A stretch of DNA of 15,592 nucleotides from Willaertia magna (taxonomy: Eukaryota; Heterolobosea; Eutetramitea; Acrasida; Naegleriidae). Numbering within the stretch: the stretch's first letter is position 1; each line of letters starts with the position of its first letter. Positions 1-9,000 of the stretch are shown here, one piece after another. Position numbers and translations under genes: made by a program. The stretch spans positions 1 to 15,592 of the forward strand of contig CADWAF010004526.1 in assembly GCA_902984215.1 (NCBI GenBank), written 5' to 3'. A model generated the notes under the pieces. It searched no databases and had not been told where the DNA came from. It worked only from the letters and a program-made list of their open reading frames with translations.

Positions 1-1428
1 AGTGATAATTTAATTTTAACGGCTGGAAGTAATTTTAATGGACAATTAGGTAGAAAAAATTTAAGAAATGAAAAGGAATTTATTTTTGAACCAATTGATT
101 TATTTAATAATACTTTACAAAAAAATACTTTACAAAATAAAACGGTTAAAAAGATTATTGCTGGAGGGAATTCAAGTGGAATTTTATTTGAAAATGGAAA
201 AGTAATTGTTTTTGGTTGTAATGAATATTTTCAAATTAATCCCTTTACAAACTTTACAAATATATTTATTCCAATGAAAATTAAATATTTAAAGAATATT
301 AAATTATTTTCTTTTGGTTATAATCATTCTATTTTTGTAATTGAAGATTTAGAAAATAATCAAGATATAATTTATACATTTGGAAATAACGATTTTGGTC
401 AACTTGGTAGATTACAATGTAAAAATTCATTACAAGAATTATTTTTAAACACTACTAACAATACAATAACCATTAATAACAAAAATAATAAAATTTACAA
501 AAATATTTTTAAATTTTTAAATAAATGTCAAGTTAACTTTAATAACTTTACAAAAATTAAAAGTGTTTTATGTGGAGAAAATTGTACTTCCATTTTAACA
601 AATAATTTTGAATGTTTTTGTTTTGGAAAAGGAATTGATGGAAATTTAAGTTTAAGTAAAATTGTAACTGAATTATTAATTGTAAATTATCCAATGAAAA
701 TTATTCTTCCTTACAATAATCATTTACAAAACGTTATAAATTTATCATTTGGATATAAACATTCTTTATTTCAATTAAATTATAATAAATTAGGTTACAA
801 TAATAATGAAAATGACAACAATAATTGTTTATTTGCATGTGGAAATAATTTGGAAGGACAAGTAAGTAATTTTTTATTTAAAATTTTTATTAAATTTTAA
901 AACATTATTTTAAAACATTAAAATATTTTAAATGTGACTATTTATAAATTTATAAAATAGTTAGGAATTAATAATAATAATTTAACTGAAAATATTTTAA
1001 CACCATTAAAATCAACAAGTTTTTGGAAAAAACGTAAAGGAATTTCTTCTTTTCATTGTGGAAATAATTTTTCAGTAATTTTAACGCGTGATTTAAATTT
1101 ATATATTTGTACAAATAAGTATAATTATATAAATAATACAAATAATACAACAAATTATAATATTTCAAATAATACAAAATTAAATAATAATAAATTAAAT
1201 AATGAAAAGAAGAATTGTAAAATAAATAATTGTTTTAGAAAATTAAATGTGAATGAACATGTGATTGATTTTTGTTGTGGAAGTAATTTTATTGTAATGA
1301 TTGTAAAGAAATTTATTATAGAAAAGAAAAAACAAACGGAAGTATGGATTTCAAAAATTTGTAAAGAAATTGAATTTAAAATTTTACATTCTAATTTTCA
1401 TGACATTACAATTATTTTTAATTGTTAA
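1..1428 (+). CDS. RCC1-repeat (beta-propeller) protein, 5' partial, two exons
   Basis: The frame is open from base 1, so the start lies off the left edge. Exon 1 is 1-861 and exon 2 is 961-1428 (stop TAA 1426-1428); the spliced product is 442 residues in this window. RCC1-type blade motifs recur: AGSNFNGQLG near residue 12, FGCNEYFQIN near 73, FGNNDFGQLG near 125, FGKGIDGN near 205, and CGNNLEGQ followed across the splice by LG near 280. RCC1 proteins form seven-bladed propellers acting in Ran nucleotide exchange or as general protein-binding scaffolds; which role applies here cannot be told. The blade motif being restored across the intron is good support for the splice. The last 150 residues are Asn-rich and diverge from the repeat, ending in a Lys-rich tail. 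The gene converges on the F-box gene with 29 bases between stop codons. The family is fairly sure; the specific function is unknown. Confidence 0.85.
862..960 (+). other. Intron in the RCC1-repeat gene (99 nt, phase 0)
   Basis: The donor GTAAGT follows codon CAA and the acceptor is AAATAG. Removal joins GGQ-type blade residues (EGQ) to LGINN, restoring the RCC1 GQLG signature. Without splicing the frame continues 13 codons to a TAA at 898-900, giving a truncated tail. The intron is poorer in G+C than the exons. Confidence 0.85.
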
Positions 1429-1457
1429 AAAGTTTACAACCAATTAAATATTAAATT

Positions 1458-2838
1458 TCAATAAAATCCAGAACAACTTGAAGCTTTTACAATAATTTCC
1501 ATTTTCTTAACATTAAATTCAACATCAAATCTAATTGTATGTCTCCAATAAGCACTTGCATTAAAATAAACAGCACACCAATCACTATTACTATAATCAC
1601 TCTCTGAATCACTAAAACTTACACGATAACAAGAATCATCAACATTAGCATCATAACTACGATCATCTAAAACCCTATCAATATAACAAAATACATCATT
1701 AAATTCCACATTTGGTAAAATCCCAATAGTTTTATAATAATTTTCATCTTTTTCTTCTTCTTCTTCTTCTTCATCATCTTCTTCTTCTTGTTGTTGTTGT
1801 AATCTTCTTCTTGGATATCTATTTGATAATTTAATTTTTCCATATTTATACTTTTCTTTATCTTTTTGGATAGTTTCTGAACAAATTAAATTAAATATAT
1901 CTTTATAATTATAATCTAATAATAATTTACAAAATGAAAGTATTGGTATTTGTTCCATTACATTTCTTTCCACCAATACATCCTCTCTTGGCTTTTTTGT
2001 AAAGTCATTTCCTTCCAGTTGACCTTCATTATTATTGTAATCTTCTTTATCCTCATCACTATAATTAACATCATTATAACTATCATCATTATAATTAATA
2101 TTATTTTTATTTTTAAAACTATTAAAATTATCAATAAAATATTTACAACAAACAATTAAAGAATCTTGTAAAATATTTAAACTATAATTCCCTTCATACA
2201 TTAAAATAGATAATAATAAAGATAATTTCATTAATTTAATTGAATTATTTAAACTATTAAATTCATCATATTGATTAAAATTTTTATTAAATATTTTAAA
2301 TTGATAAACATTTTTATATTTAAATTGTGAATTATAATTTTCATCATCTGTATTATTTTTATTGATTGTCGTTGACTAGTCCATTATTTTTTTGTAAAAG
2401 TTTTGTAAAAGTTTCGTGTGATTCATTTGGTTGGTAATGTGGTAAAAATTTTGTAAAGTAAATAAATTTATTGTACCAATAATTTTCATTGTTAATTTCT
2501 TCATTTTCTTTACAATTATTATTGTAAAGATTGTTGTCTGTATTATTTTTATTATTGTAAAGATTGTCACAATAATTTGTAGTTGACAATAAAAAATTAT
2601 TGTAATCAAAATTACAATCCGAAAAGACGGAACATTTTTCTTGTAAATTATTTTGTAAACTATTTAATCCAAATTTAATAAAATAATAATGATAATAAAA
2701 TTTCCATAAAATATTATCTTTGCAATAAAAATTCCAATGTTTATTAATTAATTGTAAAGTTGGAATTTCAAATGGTGTTAAATAACAAAAAATTTGTAAT
2801 AATAAATCGTTGTGTAATGTGGAATAATTATTAACCAT
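1458..2838 (-). CDS. F-box protein, apparently one gene with a frame slip at 2361-2375
   Basis: It starts at ATG 2838-2836. Residues 8-50 form an F-box: LLLQIFCYLTPFEIPTLQLI then NKHWNFYC and LWKFYY, the usual Skp1-binding helix pattern with the conserved LW. F-box proteins act as substrate receptors of SCF ubiquitin ligases. The first frame stops with TAA at 2361-2359, and the next frame is open from 2375 to TGA 1458. Its first part (KNVYQFKIFNKNFNQYDEF, then LSLLLSILMYEGNYSLNI) reads like coding sequence with no break, so I take both as one gene. Skipping one base inside 2361-2375 gives a 459-residue protein; I found no intron with the right phase. The middle holds a Gln/Glu/Asp run (1744-1800). 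The C-terminus (DWCAVYFNASAYWRHTIRF ... ASSCSGFY) looks conserved but I do not recognise it. If the break is real this is a pseudogene, or two genes. Confidence 0.7.
1744..1800 (-). repeat. Trinucleotide repeat coding a Gln/Glu/Asp run
   Basis: Runs of TTC/TTG/ATC triplets on the plus strand are read on the minus strand as about four Gln followed by about fourteen acidic residues. It lies inside the F-box gene and keeps its frame. Such a run is expected to be disordered and variable in length. Confidence 0.8.
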
Positions 2839-3099
2839 TTTTTAATTATTTTTTGTTGTGATAATTTTTTTTATTTTATTTTTACTTTTGACAATTTTTT
2901 TTTTATTCAACCGAAATGATCAGGAATACCCCGCGAACTTTTAATTTTTTATTCAATTTCGAATTTGTTTTTTAACATTGTTGTTTACAATAATAAAATA
3001 ATTGGTTGAAAAGCTTCCCGCCAATAACATTTTATGAAAATAAAAAAATTATTGGTTTGTAATATGTTTATTACAATTTTTGTATATTAAATTGTAAAA
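2839..3099 (-). promoter_or_regulatory. Gap between the DUF4116 and F-box genes, likely F-box promoter
   Basis: Both flanking genes run on the minus strand, so these 261 bases hold the 3' end of the DUF4116 gene and the upstream region of the F-box gene. No ORF is supported. Two patches stand out from the AT background: a G+C-rich stretch at about 2910-2945 containing CCCCGCG, and CTTCCCGCCAATAAC near 3014-3028. The latter contains an E2F-like TTCCCGCC and an overlapping CCAAT box. A role in transcription is inferred from position only. Confidence 0.35.
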
Positions 3100-5009
3100 T
3101 TAATCCAATTTTAAAACGTCAATACTCTTCAATAAAGAAAATCTTTCAAAAATCCTATTTTTCTTAATGACAGCTGTCATTAACTTTACATCTCTTCTCA
3201 ATTCTTCTGACAAGTAAGCACAATTCAATGGATCTGCATTAATTGCTTTTAACGCAAGTTCCTTATCATTTCTTAACCTTTTTGAAATGTATAAATACTG
3301 ATCTTGTACAATATTATATTTCTTAACTAATTCTAAATCATCTTTAATATTTTCACCTAATTTAAAAAAAGATTTTCTTGATTTTGAAAGAATTAATTTT
3401 GCAATTTCTTTATCTGTCTTGTATTCATCTGGAAAATAATCAATAAATAGCCAACCATTATTATTTATATAAGAAATAATTGTCATGATAAATTCCTTGT
3501 TTTGGAATAATTCTTTGGAAGCAAAATTTGCCCAAAAACCGGAACCTGTTTTTGTCATTAAATTTAACATAAATTGTAAATCGTTCCCCAAGTGCGGTGG
3601 GAATTCAAACGTACCGAGTGCAAAACCGGTTATAATTTCAAACATTTTGTTTGTGTCATGAGTAATTTTTGGTGGTAAATAATTTAAGTAACGATTGTGT
3701 GCAATATACATCATTGAAATAATAATGTCCATGTCACATTGTAAACCATTTTCATCTAAAAATAAATAACATAAACTATTTAAATTAATACATTTCATCA
3801 TTAAATATTTGTTATTCTTTAACTCTTCAGAAGCAACCAATAAAATACACGGATGAATCGCTACCAATTCTAATAATTGTTCTTTATCGTAAATAATATC
3901 TGTTATTGTGGTGCCATCTTTTACTGCGCTATATAGTTTTGTTTCATTTATAATATGGAAGAGAATCTCTTTTTCTTCTTTAAATAAATTCTTTATATAA
4001 ATCACGTGTTGTGGTTGTGTCGTTTGCTTTAAATTTCTTAAAAAAGAAATGGCACCTTTCAATAACAATTCTCTATCACTTTCTTTACTAAATAAATCAA
4101 CAAAATAATTATAATGTAAATCATAATGAATTATCTTTCTTAATATATCATTATCCTTAATTAATTCATCACTAATATACTCTACAATATCCGTTTCTAA
4201 ATAACCCAAATATTTTAAAACAACTTCCTTATCATTCCTTAACGAGAATGGTAAATTGTAAAATGTTGTAAATCTTGATAAAATATTTAACACAAATGGT
4301 TTGTCATTTCTTAAAGCGAATGGTAAGTAATTTGTTGTGATATTATTGGTTTTAATTAACGAGGCTATTAATTCAAGATCGTTTTTAAGGTTTTCATTTA
4401 AATAACAGTAACAATTTGGATCGATATTGTGTAATAAATGGTAAGCTTGATCTTTGGTTTTACAATTTTCAACTTCTAAATGGTTGTAATCAATACTTAA
4501 ACCATAAATTACATCGCTATCAATTCGTTGTAACCATTCTTTAATATTTCCAAGTTTAATGCATAATGGACGTTGACTAGTTAATTCTGTTTCTTGTAAA
4601 TAATCTAATCTATAAAAAATACCATTTCTTTTATCCATTACAATACAAAATAGTCCATTGTAAACACAAATTAAATTTTCTTTCCAATCATTATCATTGT
4701 CAAATAAAAAATTAACTTTCTTTCTTGAAGATCTTTTAATACAATTAAAAAGATAATCCCACTCCTCTAACGGTCTAATTACGTGACCTGGATGTTCAAA
4801 AAAATGTGTCAACGAATAAATCCTACCATTCGTTATCTCTAACCAACGATTTAAATGAAACTGAAATGATTTCATATTAAAATAGTTTAATTGGTTTTCA
4901 ATTTCTTTACTTGTTGGAGGTGATTTATTTAAAGGGATCCATAATTTATTGTTTTTTTCTTTCCATAATCAACGCCATCCAAACCATCATCTCTTCTTTC
5001 CTCTTCCAT
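3100..5009 (-). CDS. DUF4116-repeat protein with possible SMI1/KNR4-like N-terminus
   Basis: The uninterrupted frame from ATG 4875 gives 591 residues. Counting from that Met, DUF4116-like repeats (about 25 residues; pattern LP..LRNDKE.VL..) lie near residues 150-175, 181-205, 206-231, 344-365, 426-446, 480-500, 505-520, 532-548 and 557-575. Clear cores are LPFALRNDKPFVLNIL, LPFSLRNDKEVVLKYL and SKRLRNDKELALKAI. The repeat has no established biochemical role. Coding-like sequence continues upstream of 4875 in the same frame to 4968 (LWIPLNKSPPTSKEIENQL), then meets a stop. Adding one base in the 7-T run 4952-4958 joins it to ATG 5009 (MEEERRDDGLDG), giving 636 residues. The extended N-terminus (SKEIENQL, ITNGRIY, VMDKRNGIFYRL) resembles SMI1/KNR4-like (SUKH) domains, but this is only a pattern match. 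It is head-to-head with the deoxynucleoside kinase gene. Confidence 0.75.
4952..4958 (-). other. Probable single-base frame slip in the 5' end of the DUF4116 gene
   Basis: A run of seven T (A on the coding strand) separates two coding-like frames. Upstream, ATG 5009 begins MEEERRDDGLDGVDYGK; downstream the frame runs to 3100 without a stop. One more A in this run would join them. A homopolymer length error in assembly is the simplest cause. A very short intron (about 26 nt) with the right phase can be drawn but seems too short. Confidence 0.5.
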
Positions 5010-5026
5010 TGAAAATCAATTTTTAA

Positions 5027-5760
5027 ATGACCAAATATTTATTGGAATTTCTGGAATGATTGGTATGTTTTTTTTAATTCTTTATAAATAATAATTCTTT
5101 AGGCGCTGGAAAGTCAACATTAGCGAAAGCGTTAGGTGAAAGATTAGGAATTAATGTATATTATGAACCCGTAATAGATAATGAATATTTAGCAGATTTC
5201 TATTCTGACATGAAAACTTATTCTTTTCGTTTACAAGTTTATTTATTAAATAAAAGATTTGAACAAGTAAGTAATAATATTAAAATGGATTCAAAATATT
5301 TATGTAAATTTATAAACTTTACAAAAAGCATCAAAAAATTATATGGAGTGCTAATGGTGGAATTCAAGATAGAACAATTTATGAAGACACAATATTTGCT
5401 AAAATGTTAATGGAAAGTGGAATGATGGAGAAACGTGATTATGAAACATATGTTTCACTATTTCGTAATATGAGTAAATTTATGAAACATAATACAATGA
5501 TAATTCATTTAGATGTAACACCAGAACAATCATTAGAAAGAATTAAAAAACGTAATAGAGATATGGAAAAGACAATAAGTTTAGAATATTTACAAAATTT
5601 ATATAAAGGATATGAAGATTGGTTAGAAAAGATTTCTAAAATTATTCCAGTTATTAAAGTTAATTGGAATGAATTTAGATCTTTAGAAGATGTTATTGAA
5701 GAAGTATTAAGGGCTTATCAACAAGTTCATAATATTCAATATGTCAATTGGAATAAATAA
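5027..5760 (+). CDS. Deoxynucleoside kinase (dNK/dAK-dGK family), three exons
   Basis: It phosphorylates a deoxynucleoside to its 5'-monophosphate in the dNTP salvage pathway. Exons are 5027-5062, 5103-5266 and 5329-5760 (stop TAA). Visible signatures are the P-loop GMIGAGKS, EPV just after it (substrate-contacting Glu), the DRTIYED motif in exon 3 (DRS-type motif of the family), and the Arg-rich lid region RIKKRNRDMEK. The length of about 210 residues matches dNKs. The in-frame sequence upstream of the P-loop has no ATG before a TAA at 4966-4968 and no AG acceptor in between. One extra A at 5033-5035 would give a natural start, MTKIFIGISGMIGAGKS, at ATG 5027. Without it, the only in-frame ATG (5056) would remove the first beta strand. 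Substrate preference (dA, dG or pyrimidines) cannot be read. The start lies 17 bases from the probable start of the divergent DUF4116 gene. Confidence 0.88.
5063..5102 (+). other. Intron 1 of the deoxynucleoside kinase gene (40 nt, phase 1)
   Basis: The donor is GTATGT and the acceptor CTTTAG. It splits the glycine codon of the P-loop (G|GC), and removing it makes GMIGAGKST contiguous, which fixes both borders. At 40 nt it is the shortest intron in the window. Confidence 0.9.
5267..5328 (+). other. Intron 2 of the deoxynucleoside kinase gene (62 nt, phase 0)
   Basis: The donor GTAAGT follows codon CAA (RFEQ), and the acceptor CAAAAAG precedes CAT (HQKIIWS). The joined frame leads directly into NGGIQDRTIYED, conserved in dNKs. 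A TTTACAA heptamer sits just before the acceptor at 5318-5324. Confidence 0.88.
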
Positions 5761-6048
5761 GTTTATTTTCTGTTGTAGTGGATTAAATGTGTTTAATTCA
5801 ATAAAAAAATTTTTTAATATATTTATAATTGTTTAAATTAAATAACAATTATATTATTATATTATAAATATTTAAAATAAATATTTAATTTATAAAGTAA
5901 TAAATATTTAACATATTTTTTGAGTCACTAAGCCTTGTTGATCGCCCACAAAAAAATTAATGAGCAAAAAGTTCACGACAATTTCGTATGCAACTCTTAA
6001 AAAAACTAAAAAAAACTAGAAATTGTAATTACACTTCAAAAAAACATA
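5761..6048 (+). promoter_or_regulatory. Gap between the kinase gene and the large gene; likely promoter/5' leader
   Basis: No ORF is supported in these 288 bases. The first two thirds are almost pure A/T. A richer patch at about 5921-6000 (GAGTCACTAAGCC, GATCGCCCAC, CGTATGCAACTC) lies 50-130 bases before ATG 6049 and is the likeliest place for promoter elements. GAGTCAC contains an AP-1/bZIP-like TGAGTCA-type core. This is position-based inference. Confidence 0.3.
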
Positions 6049-9000
6049 ATGATGATGATGGAAGGTTCGGTGAGAGTGAAAAGAGAAGAAGAGGAACATG
6101 AAGAACAACAACAAACTGAAGGAAAGATTGAAATTAGATCATCTTCCGATAATAATATATTATTATCTAATTCAGTGGTTTTTGTAGAAACTAATAACAG
6201 TGGTAGTAGTATCAGCGGTGAAGAACTTGATTCTTCATCATCTTCTAATAGTGACAATCATTTAACTAAACCTTCATCAACAATAGTAACAACAACAACA
6301 ACAAGTAATAAAAACAGTAAAAAAGAGACAAAATCATCAAAGAAAGCATCAAATAACACTTCAACTAATAATATAAAGGCTAAGAGACGTAAAAGTAATG
6401 TAAAAAAGGAATCAGAAAGCAATGAAAATTCGGAAAAAGTATTTAAAAAGAATCAACCTGTAGTTATTGAAGTAGACGGTACTACAAGTAAAAACAGAAC
6501 AATTCTTGAAGGCTTTTATGATCATAAATATGAAATTGGAAGACCAATTTCCTTTAAAAAGGTTAGTTTATTATTTTAAAGTTTTAATTGACTGTTTATT
6601 CTCTATTAACTTCTTGCTTCAAATCCAATCAACTATTCTTAAATTGATTTCATTTGATATCTCACTTGACTACTGCCAATTCCCCCGCAAACTGTTTTTG
6701 ATTATTCCTGAAAATTTTTCGCAAATGTTTTTTACAAACCGCCTGACAATGTGTTTGATGATCTGACATATCGTTAAATGATCTAATTAATACATACATT
6801 TATTATAACCAATGGCCAACAACAATAATAATAGTGTAATGTAAATGGACATCCAACTATTTACACAAAAAGACCAATAACAGTTATTGGTACCATTGGT
6901 GCAATGGTAGTAAATGAAAAATCATCTAGAAGAATTGGTCAAGATAGAATTCAAGTCTATGGTGTTTCTATAGGTAAAAATCGTTACGCTTGGGTAACTG
7001 AAAATGTTTTAGATCAAACCGATCAACAACCATCTACAGTTGAAAATAATTCAAGCGCTAGTAATAATAATAATTGTAATGTAAAACAGGAACATATTAC
7101 TACACCGCCGACAATTAATAATAACGCAGTAAATAATTTAGGTTCAGGGTATTCACCACAAATGATACCTCATATTGCTTCAACAATGACAACAACTACA
7201 ACTGGATCGTCAATTAGTAATCATTTATTAAATACAACAAGTATTAAATTTGAACCTAATGTTCATAATGTAATGGCTATTACTGCAACTAATAATCATC
7301 CTTGTATATTTAATCCATTTGTTTTTCCACCATTTCCAATAACGCATACAACTACTAATACCGCTAGCGGTGTAACATTAAATAATAATAATTTATTAAA
7401 TAATATTAATAATAACAGTATGATTAATAATAATATAGAGAATATAAATAATAATAGACCACCTAGTCCAACAAATATAAAGAAGAGAAAAAGAGAAGTT
7501 AATGATCAAAACAAACAAACAGTGACAACAATACTACCGTCACCTCCTTTAAAGACAATAACTCATCTTCATCCTACTGTTAGTAATAATACTATTTATC
7601 CAAACTTTCCACAAAATAATATTGTAAATAATAATAATATATTACAAACAACAAATAATGAAATGTCATCTAAATTATATTTAGAAAGTATAACACCTAA
7701 TAGAGCAGACAGTAAAAAATCACAACATTTTATTTTAAATGTCTGTTTAAATAATGATATCTCAAAAGATAAAAAACATTTATTTATAAGTCATTTATTA
7801 TCACCACTAGCACCACCAATGACCATTCTATTTATAGATAAATTAAATTCAAATAATTTTTATACAATTACAAAAAAACATGTATTAACACCACTTAATG
7901 AACATTCTAAACATGATTTTGAAATATTTTCTTATACACCACTAATTAGAGAAAATAAATTAGATTGTGTTGTAAAGTTAATTTTTGGAAATGAAGAAAT
8001 TTTAAATGAAAACTTTAAAGGTTTAGATTTTGAGTTTTATAGTGATGGTAATAACTCTGAACAGTTATCACAAAATACTTCTGCAAGTATTATTGATGAT
8101 AATGATGTAGATGGGAAAAAGGATCATGAAATGGATTGTTATTTTGAAAGTGGGAATGATCCTTTTACTGCATTGAATGGTGAAGATAATAATGTAATTA
8201 ATAATAATGAGATGGATGCTTTTAATTTATTTGATCAATATCAAATGATGCTTTTAAGGTATTGTAATGATTGTAATAAGAGTGATAATATTAAGGATTT
8301 ATTATTTAAAATGTTTTCTGGTAGGAGAGATGCTTATGGATATAGTTTATTACATCATTTTGTGACAAGAGGATTGATAAATGAAAGTTTATGTTTAATA
8401 AGAGATTTTAATTATAATCCAATGGAAAGGGATTTTTTAGGAAATACAGTACTCGATTTGTGTAACCAATATCAAGAAAATAATAATGAATTAATGGATG
8501 TTTTAAATAATACAAGTATTAATAACACTTTAGTTATTAGTAGTAATGAAATAACAATGATATCTAATTCTAATAAATTATTAGAGAATGAAAATACAAT
8601 TAGTAGTGAAAGTAGTAGTGAAAAGGAAGAAGAAATATTGGAAGAAGTAATAAATGAAGAGATAGATGAAGAAGAAGAACTTTCACAAATGTCACTTACT
8701 TTATCACCTACAAGTGAATTTAGTGATGAATGTACAAATGTAAATAGTCCAACATCAATGATAATAACATTTAGTGAATTTTTTGAAGAATTATTTTCAG
8801 AACATAATAACTATTTAACCATTGAATTAGTTAACCAAATAATGTTCCAACTATTTAAAACTGTTAAAAAATTCTATGACGAAATTACAAATAATTTATT
8901 AAATATTGAAAATAATATTCTTATTAATCCAGAAATGAATTTATTTATTTCTAAAATTAATTATTTACCAAGTATTATAAATATCAAATTAAATAATAAT

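Noticed and set aside
968..1177. 69-codon minus-strand ORF
   Set aside because: It lies antisense over exon 2 of the RCC1 gene and is made of Tyr/Leu/Asn only.
1950..2159. ORFs on the plus strand and in another minus frame inside the F-box gene
   Set aside because: Ile-rich shadows of the coding frame; the Asp/Asn-rich minus frame fits the gene better.
2201..2300. A second frame slip in the F-box gene near 2280
   Set aside because: Careful base-by-base reading shows the frame is continuous from 2375 to 1458; only one slip is needed.
6036..6257. 73-codon minus-strand ORF over the first exon of the large gene
   Set aside because: Antisense of Ser/Glu-rich codons; the plus frame continues into conserved exon 2.
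6506..6766. 86-codon ORF across the exon/intron border of the large gene
   Set aside because: Out of frame with exon 1 and mostly within the intron; no domain pattern.
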